A stretch of DNA of 60,868 nucleotides. It comes from Bradyrhizobium sp. STM 3843. Lineage in GTDB: Bacteria; Pseudomonadota; Alphaproteobacteria; Rhizobiales; Xanthobacteraceae. Made by a program: the position numbers and the translations under genes. Shown piece by piece: positions 8,584 through 16,060 of this stretch. A model generated the notes under the pieces. That model made no database searches. It was given only the letters and a program-made list of their open reading frames with translations, and was not told where the DNA came from. Within the stretch, counting starts at the first letter, position 1. Every line of letters begins with the position of its first letter. The stretch lies in assembly GCF_000239815.1 (NCBI RefSeq), contig NZ_CAFK01000083.1, positions 1-60,868 of the forward strand, read 5' to 3'.

Positions 8584-9747
8584 AACGTCGTCGGGTTTCT
8601 TTATGGCCGCTCGCAGCGCTCCGTCAACTGCCGCCGCTGCCTCGCCCTGCATATTCGGCATTAGATGGCTGTAGATGTCCATCGTAATCGCGATCGAGGA
8701 GTGCCCCAGCCGCTCTTGGACAACCTTCGGATGGACCTTGGCCGCGAGCATGTGGCTCGCGTGGCTATGCCGCAGACCGTGCAGCGTAACGCCCCATTGG
8801 TCGAGGAAAGCCGACATGACGTGCGTCAGGCTCCGCGGCTGCAGCGGGGAGCCGTCCGCCTGTGTCACGACATGCCAGCCGTCGTCGGCCCGGACGCCAA
8901 GCCTAAGCAGCTCCTGAGCCTGTGCGAGGCGCCAGCGGCGCAACTCCTCAACAGCCAGCGCCGGCAACGCCACCGTGCGCGCTTTGCCGCTCTTGGCTTC
9001 CTTCTCGCGAATCGCGCCCGCGTCGGTCTGCTCAGTCGAGGCGACGACCGCCAGCTGCGCGTTTTCCAGGTCGACCGCCCTCCAGCGCAACGCCGTGATC
9101 TCGCCGCGCCTAAGACCGCAGAGTGTTGCCAGCACCAGCGGAATGAACAGCCGGCGATCGCGTGCGGCATCGAACACTGCGGCCGCGGTCGCCGCGTCGA
9201 TTGTGGCAACCGCCTTGCGCTCGATCTTGGGCCGGTCCCGCTTCTCGAGCAATGCGGCGGGATTGCGGGCTATCAGGCGCCAGCGTTCCGCCTGGCCTAA
9301 AGCCGAAAACAAGACCCGGTGTATGTGGTGAACAGTGCGCGGCGACAACCCGCCTTTCCCGTCGCGCCGACCACTCTGCAGTGCTTGGCTGTACGCCTCG
9401 CTGATTTCGATCGGCTGAAGCTTGGTGAGGATCTTGGCGCCGAGCAGAGGAACGATGTTTTTGCGTGCAATCTGCTCGTAGCGCTCATGCGTCCGCGGCG
9501 AGACGTTCGGTTTGATATGCTTTAGCCACCTATCCAGGAATTGCGCCACCGTCGTCTTGGCCGGCTCGACATATTCCCCCTTCGCCATGTCAGCGATCAG
9601 CAGAGCGCATCGCTGCTGCGCCTCCCGCCTACCCTTGCATTCGTCCAGCTTGTGCCACTTCCGCCGACGCTCGCCCGTGGCTGGATCGCGGACGTCTATG
9701 ACGGCATACCAGTGGCCCTTACCACGCTCGCGAACGTGCCCCTTCAT
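8578..9747 (-). CDS. Tyrosine site-specific integrase
   Basis: It catalyses integration and excision of the element at the tRNA-Ser site. The 389-residue protein has an N-terminal arm-binding region, an SAM-like core-binding domain (about residues 60-150) and a catalytic domain with Arg in CGLRRGE, H-x-x-R in HGLRHSH, His in LGHSS and the nucleophile in DIYSHL. I chose ATG 9747 (MKGHVRERG), which overlaps the stop of the upstream gene by four bases, rather than a longer frame from 9789. It reads straight toward the tRNA, with no terminator in the 68-base gap. Confidence 0.95.
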   Translation of the reverse strand: MKGHVRERGKGHWYAVIDVRDPATGERRRKWHKLDECKGRREAQQRCALLIADMAKGEYVEPAKTTVAQFLDRWLKHIKPNVSPRTHERYEQIARKNIVPLLGAKILTKLQPIEISEAYSQALQSGRRDGKGGLSPRTVHHIHRVLFSALGQAERWRLIARNPAALLEKRDRPKIERKAVATIDAATAAAVFDAARDRRLFIPLVLATLCGLRRGEITALRWRAVDLENAQLAVVASTEQTDAGAIREKEAKSGKARTVALPALAVEELRRWRLAQAQELLRLGVRADDGWHVVTQADGSPLQPRSLTHVMSAFLDQWGVTLHGLRHSHASHMLAAKVHPKVVQERLGHSSIAITMDIYSHLMPNMQGEAAAAVDGALRAAIKKPDDVG

Positions 9748-10394
9748 GACGCAGTCCTTTTTTCGCGATAATTGAATTTGCTCCTGCACGTGTCTGAGCA
9801 GAATTCCGAGCCGACACGTCTCACATGATCACCTCGACCGCCGATTTCGAACCATTCGCCGCAGTTCTTGCACTCTCCGATATCGCGGCCGCTGGTGATC
9901 GATTGCGCAAGCTGCAAACGCATCGCGTCCCAAAGCACACGCGGCCGGATTGCGAGCCGGCCGTCCGGCATCAACTGCACGCTTGCCTCTGTGATCGTGG
10001 CGCCAGTATCAGGCAGCGCGCCATGCTGCTTGGCTCGTCGAAGACCATCGATCGAATCGCGCATGGTTTGCGCGCGATCTCGCCAGAGACTAAGCGGCTC
10101 ACTCGCACCATCTTCCGCATAGGTTTGAAGAAGGCCAAACCCTAGAGCGAACGTTCTACAGGCTTCAGCAAATTGCGCCGCCGGCTTGTCGGCAAGTCGA
10201 GCAAAACGCAGATGCAAACTGCCGTTTTCGAGTGGCCATCGTTCGAATTGCGCAGACCCGACCTGCACAATCGAGGGCTCCTTCATTTGCGCAAATGGAT
10301 CGAGACGAGACACCAGCGGGTCGGGATTTTCGATCTTGTAAGCGGACCCCACGGGCCACTTGAAATCAATCTGGATCCTGGAGGTCTTCGCCAC
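9744..10394 (-). CDS. Zinc-finger (CGNR-like) protein cotranscribed with the integrase
   Basis: The 216-residue protein ends with a C-x2-C ... C-x3-C cluster (CKNCGEWF ... FCSDTCRSKF) followed by a basic tail, resembling the CGNR zinc-finger domain of putative bacterial regulators. The N-terminal 170 residues are not recognised. The start is a GTG at 10394 with AGAGGCG upstream. It overlaps the integrase start (ATGA), so it is probably a regulator or directionality partner made with the integrase. Function is inferred from the finger and the position only. Confidence 0.65.
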   Translation of the reverse strand: MAKTSRIQIDFKWPVGSAYKIENPDPLVSRLDPFAQMKEPSIVQVGSAQFERWPLENGSLHLRFARLADKPAAQFAEACRTFALGFGLLQTYAEDGASEPLSLWRDRAQTMRDSIDGLRRAKQHGALPDTGATITEASVQLMPDGRLAIRPRVLWDAMRLQLAQSITSGRDIGECKNCGEWFEIGGRGDHVRRVGSEFCSDTCRSKFNYREKRTAS

Positions 10395-10418
10395 TATCGC
10401 CTCTTTTCGGAAATTTGA

Positions 10419-10439
10419 CGGATATAACGGTTATATCCG
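10419..10439. promoter_or_regulatory. 21-bp perfect palindrome, operator of the divergent control region
   Basis: CGGATATAAC, one central G, then GTTATATCCG form a perfect 10-1-10 inverted repeat. It lies 25 bases before the start of the integrase operon (minus) and 74 bases before the excisionase-replication operon (plus). A TTGACG element (10415-10420) overlaps its left edge. The location suits a repressor that controls both lysogeny-like and replication-like promoters; the regulator is not identified. Confidence 0.6.
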
Positions 10440-10512
10440 AATGCAGATAGAATTCAAGATTCCTGGGCGTAGGTTGTCCACCGCAGGTTGATCCAACCGA
10501 AGCGAGGACAAT

Positions 10513-10770
10513 ATGGACGGCGAAGTCGTTCTACCGCCTACAGTTTCTCTGCTGGTCTATGCCAAGGCTGCGCTCGATCTGGGTGAAGTCGCGGCCTATG
10601 CGGCGGCCGCCGAGAAGCGCATCCCCACCATCCGCGTCGGTAAATTCATCCGGGTGGCGCCTCGCGTGGCGCTTGCCCAGCTCGCCGGCGGTGATCCTGA
10701 GACGCTGCGACTGCTCACTCGCGACTTCGCGGCAAAGCTGAAGGCGCTCGACGCCAACAAGGCGGCTTGA
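10513..10770 (+). CDS. Excisionase-like MerR-type winged-helix protein
   Basis: The 85-residue protein has a helix-turn-helix pattern (LGEVAAYAAAAEKRIPTIRVG then FIRVAP) like AlpA or Xis DNA-binding proteins that bend att DNA and favour excision. As the first gene of the plus-strand operon facing the integrase operon, it is in the usual excisionase place. No catalytic residues are expected. It could instead be only a transcriptional activator of the replication operon. Confidence 0.6.
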   Translation: MDGEVVLPPTVSLLVYAKAALDLGEVAAYAAAAEKRIPTIRVGKFIRVAPRVALAQLAGGDPETLRLLTRDFAAKLKALDANKAA

Positions 10771-10772
10771 TC

Positions 10773-11171
10773 ATGGGCCGCCGGATGAACTGGCAAGCGG
10801 CACACGACCGCGACCGCGTCGCGCAGCGTGGCAGCGAGGCCATGGCCGGGACGCCTCGGCCCGGCCGAAAGACGACGCGCCGCGCTCCGCCGCGCGAGTG
10901 CCCAGTCAGCGAAAGCGAGCCGATCGAGATCGCCAAGATGTGGCGTGACCGACGCGGCAACGCCCTCGTGTTTAGCCTGAAGAGCTATGAGGGCCGCCCA
11001 TTTTTCGATGCGCGGCTGTTCTTCACCGACTCGGACGGTCGGTTGAAGCCAACCGCGAAGGGCATCACGGCGGCGCCGCGCCAGCTGCCCGAAATCGCGA
11101 AAGCCATTGCGAAGGCGATGGAGAAAGCAGCTGAGCTCGGCTTGATCGACGAGGCGGAGGGCGGCGAATGA
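10773..11171 (+). CDS. PC4-like single-stranded DNA-binding protein
   Basis: About residues 48-115 match the PC4 (transcriptional coactivator p15) fold: R-D-R-R-G-N, SLKSYEGRPFFDAR, then GRLKPTAKGI and a C-terminal helix. Bacterial and phage PC4 proteins bind ssDNA as dimers. Its place between an excisionase-like gene and a primase suggests it is the element's own SSB. The N-terminal 45 residues are basic and probably disordered. ATG 10773 is preferred over the TTG at 10767. It overlaps the next gene by four bases. Confidence 0.7.
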   Translation: MGRRMNWQAAHDRDRVAQRGSEAMAGTPRPGRKTTRRAPPRECPVSESEPIEIAKMWRDRRGNALVFSLKSYEGRPFFDARLFFTDSDGRLKPTAKGITAAPRQLPEIAKAIAKAMEKAAELGLIDEAEGGE

Positions 11172-12052
11172 GTTCATCGCCCCCATCGAGGTCCGCAGCC
11201 GAGATCCTGCACGGCTACAACATTGCCACGGAGTCGAGCGCGATAGGTCGCTACTACGCGACGTGTCCGCGATGCTCCCACAAGCGGAAGAAAGCGCACC
11301 AAAAACTCAAATGCCTCGGCATCACCATTGACCACGAGGGTGTGCAGTTTGGCTGCAATCACTGTGATTGGACAGGCGGGCACTTCTATCGTGAGAGCGG
11401 CGCCTATCGGTCGACGCTCGTCGACTCGGCCAAGATCGAGGAAGTCAAACGCCGTAAGCAGGAGGAAGCGGACGACCGCCTGAAAGTGGCGCTCAGCCTT
11501 TGGCGCCGGCGGCTGCCGAGCGATCCCATCGTTGAGCGCTATTTGGCTGTGCGCGGCTACACCGGCCCCATCCCGGCAACGATCGGCTTCCTGCCGGCAG
11601 CCGGTAGGCACCCTCCCGCGATGATTGCCGCATTCGGCATGGCCCGAGAATCCGCGCCAGGTGTGATCGTGATCGACGACAGCGAGGTGCGCGGCGTACA
11701 TCTGACGAAACTCAAACCAGATGGCTCCGGCAAGGCAGGCACCGAGAACGACAAGATCATGATCGGATCCTCGTCCGGCTATCCGATCGTGCTTGCCCCC
11801 GTTAATGACTTGCTAGGCCTTTCAATCGCCGAAGGCATTGAGGACGCGCTGAGCCTGCATCAGGCCACGGGGCTTGGCGCATGGGCCGCCGGCAGCGCAA
11901 ATCGACTACCAGCGCTGGCCGAGCGCATCCCCTCTTATGTCGAGATTGTGTCTATCGCGGCGGACAACGATGATGTCGGCCTCAGATACGCTAACGAACT
12001 TGGGAGAATTGTCCTCCGTTCTCGCGAGTGCCGCATCCTGGTGCCGGCATGA
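11168..12052 (+). CDS. Toprim-domain primase-like protein
   Basis: It probably makes RNA primers for replication of the element. A zinc-binding motif near the N-terminus (C33-P-R-C36 and C63-N-H-C66) matches the zinc domain of DnaG-type primases. The C-terminal half has a Toprim domain with the Glu in SIAEGIEDAL and the acidic pair in AADNDD. Length (294) is short compared with DnaG and typical of primases in mobile elements. ATGA overlaps join it to the genes before and after. Confidence 0.85.
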   Translation: MSSSPPSRSAAEILHGYNIATESSAIGRYYATCPRCSHKRKKAHQKLKCLGITIDHEGVQFGCNHCDWTGGHFYRESGAYRSTLVDSAKIEEVKRRKQEEADDRLKVALSLWRRRLPSDPIVERYLAVRGYTGPIPATIGFLPAAGRHPPAMIAAFGMARESAPGVIVIDDSEVRGVHLTKLKPDGSGKAGTENDKIMIGSSSGYPIVLAPVNDLLGLSIAEGIEDALSLHQATGLGAWAAGSANRLPALAERIPSYVEIVSIAADNDDVGLRYANELGRIVLRSRECRILVPA

Positions 12053-13314
12053 AGCACGACGCCAACAGCATCCTCCGGGAGCGGGGACCGGCCGCGTTGC
12101 GTGCGGTTTTCGATGCGGCTCCTGCTTTACGGGGGCCTGCGGACGAGCCGCCGCCGCATGATCATGTCCCGGATTATGCAGACGATCGCAACAGGATCGA
12201 GGACCCAGAACTATTGGCCGGCTGCGACCCGAGCCACGCCGCAACCGCGCGGCCAGGATCACACGCTCGTATCAAGACCGTCGATTTCCTCACGCTGCTC
12301 ACAGAGCACGTGGTCGAGGAACCAGATTTCATCGAGCCCAACTTTGCTGGGCCAGGCCAATTTGTGCTGATCGCTGGTCCGCCCAAGGCGCAGAAGAGCT
12401 TTCTGCTACAGGAGGTGTTGGTTTCAAGCGCGATCGGCGCGTCTTTCCTACTGAACACGTTCAGCATTGCGAGACCGCTGCGTGTGTTTTGGCTCCAAGC
12501 CGAGATGAACCGCAAGCTGCTGCGCAAGCGGGCCCGCGAGTTTAGCGACTTGACTGCCGAAGAACGCGCGCTGGTCGGGCGCAACCTCGTCATCTCCGAA
12601 CGCTTTCGGATGCTGCTGACCGACGACGGCGTGCGCCATACGGTCGAGACCATCAAACACTCGTTCCCAGCTGACCCGCCCGACATCATCGCCATCGACC
12701 CTCTCGCAAACGTCTTCGATGGCGAGAGCGAAAACAACAACACCGAGCTTCTCAAGTTTTTGACAACGCGCGTAGAGGCCATTCGGCAGCAGGTCAATCC
12801 AAACGCCGTAATCGTCATGGTCCACCACTCCGCCAAGCGTCCGGCCGATGAGCTCGCTCGAGATCCGTTCTCCACTATCCGCGGCGCTGGCGCGCTCAGA
12901 GGCTACTACGACTCTGCCATTGTCATTTTCCGGCCGAGCGAAGACGCCAAGACGCGAAAGATCCATTTCGAACTCCGCGGCGGCGAGGCACCTGACCCGA
13001 TGTCCGTGGTGTTTTCCCGCGGCCGCTTCCGTGACGCATCGGGTGGAAGCGCCACGATCGACAAGGCCATGGCGCGCAAGATGCTGACGGACCTGAAAGC
13101 CGCCTGGGACGCATTGAAGCCATGGTCAGGAAGCCCGCAGGCCAAGCCGGAAGGTCGCTATGCAGTCTACAACCTGTCCAAGGAATACGGCGTCAAGGCC
13201 ACTGAGGTGCAGTCACTGATCAACGAGTGGGTCAGGCTCAAGATCATCACTCACCGCGAACGTGTCACCCGCAAGCATCCGGCCGGATACGAGGTAACGG
13301 GTATCCTAGATTGA
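12049..13314 (+). CDS. RepA-like RecA-fold replicative helicase
   Basis: The 421-residue protein has a P-loop (GPPKAQKS) near residue 110, a Walker B strand (IIAIDPLANV) and a following HH motif (MVHHSAK), the pattern of the hexameric RepA/RSF1010-type helicases in plasmids and phages. The C-terminal 90 residues look like a winged helix and may contact the origin. The start at 12049 overlaps the primase stop. With the primase and the iteron-like repeats that begin two bases after its stop, it forms a complete initiation module. Confidence 0.8.
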   Translation: MKHDANSILRERGPAALRAVFDAAPALRGPADEPPPHDHVPDYADDRNRIEDPELLAGCDPSHAATARPGSHARIKTVDFLTLLTEHVVEEPDFIEPNFAGPGQFVLIAGPPKAQKSFLLQEVLVSSAIGASFLLNTFSIARPLRVFWLQAEMNRKLLRKRAREFSDLTAEERALVGRNLVISERFRMLLTDDGVRHTVETIKHSFPADPPDIIAIDPLANVFDGESENNNTELLKFLTTRVEAIRQQVNPNAVIVMVHHSAKRPADELARDPFSTIRGAGALRGYYDSAIVIFRPSEDAKTRKIHFELRGGEAPDPMSVVFSRGRFRDASGGSATIDKAMARKMLTDLKAAWDALKPWSGSPQAKPEGRYAVYNLSKEYGVKATEVQSLINEWVRLKIITHRERVTRKHPAGYEVTGILD

Positions 13315-13316
13315 CG

Positions 13317-13470
13317 TGCACAGCAAGCACAGCAGCACCCTCTAACCTATTGAAATGGTTGATGCACAACAGAGCCACAGAAGCTGCACAGCAGCACAGA
13401 AGCATGGTGCAAGTAATTGATATCACTACGTGCACAGCAGCACAGCACAGCAGCATATATAAATATATCG
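13317..13470. other. Candidate replication origin: iteron-like repeats with AT-rich tract
   Basis: The motif TGCACA recurs at 13317, 13363, 13385 and 13431, with TGCAAG at 13408. Intervals are 46, 22 and 46 bases, and the TGCAAG sits 23 bases after the third copy, so all copies lie near a 22-23-bp period. The copies at 13385 and 13431 share 15 identical bases (TGCACAGCAGCACAG). A 14-base A/T-only tract (13456-13469 region) follows at once. Iterons plus an AT-rich unwinding element beside the helicase gene are the usual layout of a theta-type origin. Confidence 0.55.
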
Positions 13471-13528
13471 CTGCGCCCCTGACGGGCGCGCTCAAGCCGA
13501 GCGGCTCGCTACTATCGAGGCCTCGATC

Positions 13529-14059
13529 ATGATCGACGACAACGCCAGCAACGCAGTGCCATCTCGCCAAGCAGTCGCCGCCCAGGACCGGTCAGCACCA
13601 GGCCAAGTCACAGGCCGGTTGCGCACCGCTATTCTCGCAATGGTGTGGGAAGGCGCACGTCGGGCCCAGGCCGCCGAAAAGGCCAAAATGACGGACCATT
13701 CGCTTAGAGCCGCATTGAAGAAACCGCACGTGCTCGCCTTCATGAACGCGGAGTTACGTGTCTTAAGGGAAAGCGAGAGGCCCAAAACAATCCACCGGCT
13801 GACTGAACTGCGCGACCAGGACCGCAATGCGAACGCCGCTGTTGCGGCTTGCAAGGCCTTGGAGCAGATCAGCGACGCAGAGGCCGCGAAGCCCGGTAGC
13901 AATACACTGCCGCAAGCGCCAGGCTTAGTCGTGATCCTGAATGCAGGCCTGCCGTTTGCGCCGCAGCCGCCCACGATCGAACACGACGCGGAGGTGCCGC
14001 GGCCGCTCTCCCCTGCCCCGCTTGGGGTCACACCGCGCCCGCCGAGGCGCGATCGGTAG
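13529..14059 (+). CDS. Small-terminase-like DNA-binding protein
   Basis: The 176-residue protein has a helical N-terminal region with a helix-turn-helix-like segment (KAKMTDHSLRAALKKPHV) and a second helical region rich in Asn/Ala that resembles the oligomerisation part of small terminase subunits. The last 50 residues are proline-rich and disordered. No large terminase follows, so if it recognises DNA for packaging it would have to work with a helper phage. It may equally be a plain DNA-binding regulator. Confidence 0.45.
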   Translation: MIDDNASNAVPSRQAVAAQDRSAPGQVTGRLRTAILAMVWEGARRAQAAEKAKMTDHSLRAALKKPHVLAFMNAELRVLRESERPKTIHRLTELRDQDRNANAAVAACKALEQISDAEAAKPGSNTLPQAPGLVVILNAGLPFAPQPPTIEHDAEVPRPLSPAPLGVTPRPPRRDR

Positions 14060-14475
14060 CAAATGCGGCAGCAGGAGCGTGCGTCGGCGCAAGAACGCAA
14101 GCATTTACAGGCACCCGCCGATGCCGTGGCACCGGTTCGTCAATCCGGTTAGGCCGGCGCGCATGTGCCCGTGCGCAAAGGCCCGGCTGCTAGCCGAGCG
14201 ATCGGGAGGACCCACGCTCGACCCCCTCGGCTGATTTGGGCGCGGCCGGGCCGGGCGGGCGGGGGAAAAATCGGCGACCGATCGAGACGCTGGTAATCCA
14301 AGCGCACAACTTCTCCCCGTAATTCCTGGGGTGTCGCCATAAATTTTGCCGCCGAAAACTCTCGCCTGAAGTTTTACTACTTGGATATTCAACGGATCGT
14401 TCGATTTGCATTCACTCCGATTGCCTTCGTGCGGCCAAATCGCAGATTGTTCGGCGAGTGATTTGGAGCACGGTG
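14060..14475. other. 416-bp non-coding region with a G-quadruplex motif
   Basis: No supported gene. At 14248-14265 four G-runs (GGG, GGG, GGG, GGGGG) are separated by loops of 2, 1 and 1 bases, a strong G4 motif on the plus strand, followed by AAAAA. The right part (14330-14460) is AT-richer and should contain the promoter for the genes from 14476 onward. Confidence 0.45.
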
Positions 14476-14643
14476 ATGAACTACACGAGGCAGATCATAA
14501 CGCGGGTTAGCCCTCCGGAGGATGAGTTTCTCCGCGAGCGCGCGGAACGGCAGGAACAGTCTATCGCGAAGGTGATGCGCGGGCTGATCCAGGACGCGAT
14601 GCAGGCCGCCCGGCAGCAGCGCAATCAGCAAGAGGTGGCGTAG
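14476..14643 (+). CDS. Ribbon-helix-helix (CopG/Arc-like) protein
   Basis: The 55-residue protein begins M-N-Y-T-R-Q-I-I-T-R-V and continues with FLRERAERQEQSIAKVMRG. That is a short beta-strand followed by two helices, the Arc/CopG DNA-binding fold. A GGAG ribosome site lies nine bases before ATG 14476. Such proteins act as dimers and often repress their own promoter. It could be an autoregulator of the following small genes; no toxin partner is obvious. Confidence 0.55.
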   Translation: MNYTRQIITRVSPPEDEFLRERAERQEQSIAKVMRGLIQDAMQAARQQRNQQEVA

Positions 14644-14648
14644 CGCAC

Positions 14649-14852
14649 ATGGCCACGGCGACGCTCACGGTATCAATCAGCACCAGCTCGAACATGGGTG
14701 AGAAGCAGCACCAGGAGCGCGCAGAGCTGCGGCACTTGCTTGACCTGGTGTCACAGGCCGTCGGTGACGGCAAGTCGACCAGCGGCACCATTCGCAATCG
14801 CTCCGGCCAATCGGCCGGCACATGGACCTATACGCCGGGCGCGGCGAACTGA
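14649..14852 (+). CDS. Hypothetical protein, 67 aa
   Basis: It starts five bases after the ribbon-helix-helix gene. The N-terminal half (T-V-S-I-S-T-S-S-N, then a charged QHQERAELRHLLDLVSQAV helix) looks structured, and the C-terminal part is Ser/Gly/Thr-rich. No family recognised. Position and coding pattern support translation within the same transcript. Confidence 0.45.
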   Translation: MATATLTVSISTSSNMGEKQHQERAELRHLLDLVSQAVGDGKSTSGTIRNRSGQSAGTWTYTPGAAN

Positions 14853-14862
14853 GGAGCAATCG

Positions 14863-15441
14863 ATGTTCAATCCGGAAGCTGCTGGCCTCTCCTCCGAACT
14901 TGGCGAGCTCGAGCGACTGCAGAACTTCATCCGGCTTATTCTCGACGCCAAGGCGTGCGGGAAGCGCTGTGAGGAACTGACCGCGCTTACGGTGCAGGCG
15001 ATCGAAGCGAAGGCCGCGGCCGCGCAGGCGGAAACCTCGCTGGCAGCGGCGAAAGCCGAACAGGATGCCGCGATAGACAAGCGGTGGCTTGAGGTCAGGC
15101 AGTATCACGAGACCGTGCTGGCGAAGGACCGTGACGCTGACCAGAAACTTTCGCGCGCCAAGGAGGTGTCTGCCCAGGTGTGGCAGTTGGATGAGAACAT
15201 GAGGCGGGCCGTGATGAGGTATTCAGGCTGGCTGCATAACGATGCGTTGCAGTCGCTGCCGACCTGGGATGACCTCGATCGCAGCGTTCTCGGTGTACGC
15301 GACGCGCACTACGACGACGACTCCGCGATGGCCGTTGCGGACGAGACCGAAAACGTGCCGTCGCCGAACCGCATCCCCGGCTCGACGCTTACCCACGAGA
15401 GGCCGCTCCGCACGATGCGCGCACCTCTACAATCTGCATGA
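14863..15441 (+). CDS. Hypothetical coiled-coil protein, 192 aa
   Basis: Preceded by GAGGAG seven bases before ATG 14863. Residues 10-110 are strongly helical, with Ala/Glu/Lys heptads (for example QAIEAKAAAAQAETSLAAAK), typical of a coiled coil. The C-terminal 70 residues are acidic and then Pro/Arg-rich. No enzymatic motif seen. Phage-type scaffolds and structural helpers can look like this, but nothing specific supports such a role. Confidence 0.5.
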   Translation: MFNPEAAGLSSELGELERLQNFIRLILDAKACGKRCEELTALTVQAIEAKAAAAQAETSLAAAKAEQDAAIDKRWLEVRQYHETVLAKDRDADQKLSRAKEVSAQVWQLDENMRRAVMRYSGWLHNDALQSLPTWDDLDRSVLGVRDAHYDDDSAMAVADETENVPSPNRIPGSTLTHERPLRTMRAPLQSA

Positions 15442-15455
15442 GGGAGAGTTGATAG

Positions 15456-15647
15456 ATGAGCGCATCGCCTCCGCCGGACGTCGCTGTGGCCGCGCAGAAG
15501 GTTCAGTCGTGGCTCGACTCTCAGCAGCGAGCCTTGACGCCCGACGAGATCGCAAATCTGTCGCCGGCTGACCGTCTCGAATACACCCGGGCCCGCTCGC
15601 AGCAAACGTCGATGCCCGCGTGGAAAGACCCGCGCGCAACGAAATGA
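15456..15647 (+). CDS. Hypothetical protein, 63 aa
   Basis: ATG 15456 follows an AGGGAGAG ribosome site at a good distance. The protein is helical in the middle (VAVAAQKVQSWLDSQQRAL, then LTPDEIANLSPADRLEYTRA) and ends in a basic tail. It lies 14 bases after the coiled-coil gene and 14 before the next, so it belongs to the same operon. Family unknown. Confidence 0.45.
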   Translation: MSASPPPDVAVAAQKVQSWLDSQQRALTPDEIANLSPADRLEYTRARSQQTSMPAWKDPRATK

Positions 15648-15661
15648 TCGCGATTTAGCCA

Positions 15662-16060
15662 ATGACGCCGCTTGCCGAAGTCAAATCGTACGAAGATCTG
15701 ATTGTCGCGTTGCGCCAGCGGCAGGGCGAGCTCGATATCAGCTACGAGACCATTGACGCGGTCGCGGGCTGGGCCGAGAGGTACGCTGCCAAGGTGATGA
15801 CGCAGACCGAGCCGCGCTCCAACAGCTGCGGCGATGGTACGCGCGACGCACGAGGTGCGGTCAGGCGGCTGGGTATGCAGAGCCTCGGGCTGCTCTTGCG
15901 GGCACTGTCCTGCAAATTGATTCTAGTCGAGGATCCGGAAGCACTGGCGCGAAATCGATCGCGTTACGTGCCGCGCGATGAGGCGCATGTCATATCAGCG
16001 CGGGGCCGCTGGCAATCTGCGCGTCGCACCGATCAGCTCGCAGAGCAGGCCAGCCCATGA
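15662..16060 (+). CDS. Helix-turn-helix-like regulator
   Basis: The 132-residue protein has the pattern of a degenerate XRE-like domain found in rhizobial mobile DNA: SYEDLIVALRQRQGELDIS, then TIDAVAGWAERYAAKV, then LGLLLRALSCKLILVEDPE. It probably binds DNA and could be the regulator of the element, perhaps at the palindrome at 10419. It overlaps the next gene by four bases (ATGA), which ties its translation to the tail-fibre-like protein. Confidence 0.5.
   Translation: MTPLAEVKSYEDLIVALRQRQGELDISYETIDAVAGWAERYAAKVMTQTEPRSNSCGDGTRDARGAVRRLGMQSLGLLLRALSCKLILVEDPEALARNRSRYVPRDEAHVISARGRWQSARRTDQLAEQASP

Noticed and set aside
14698..15441. A 247-codon frame starting at 14698.
   Set aside because: The first 55 codons overlap the 67-aa gene in another frame; ATG 14863 has a GAGGAG ribosome site and begins the plausible protein.
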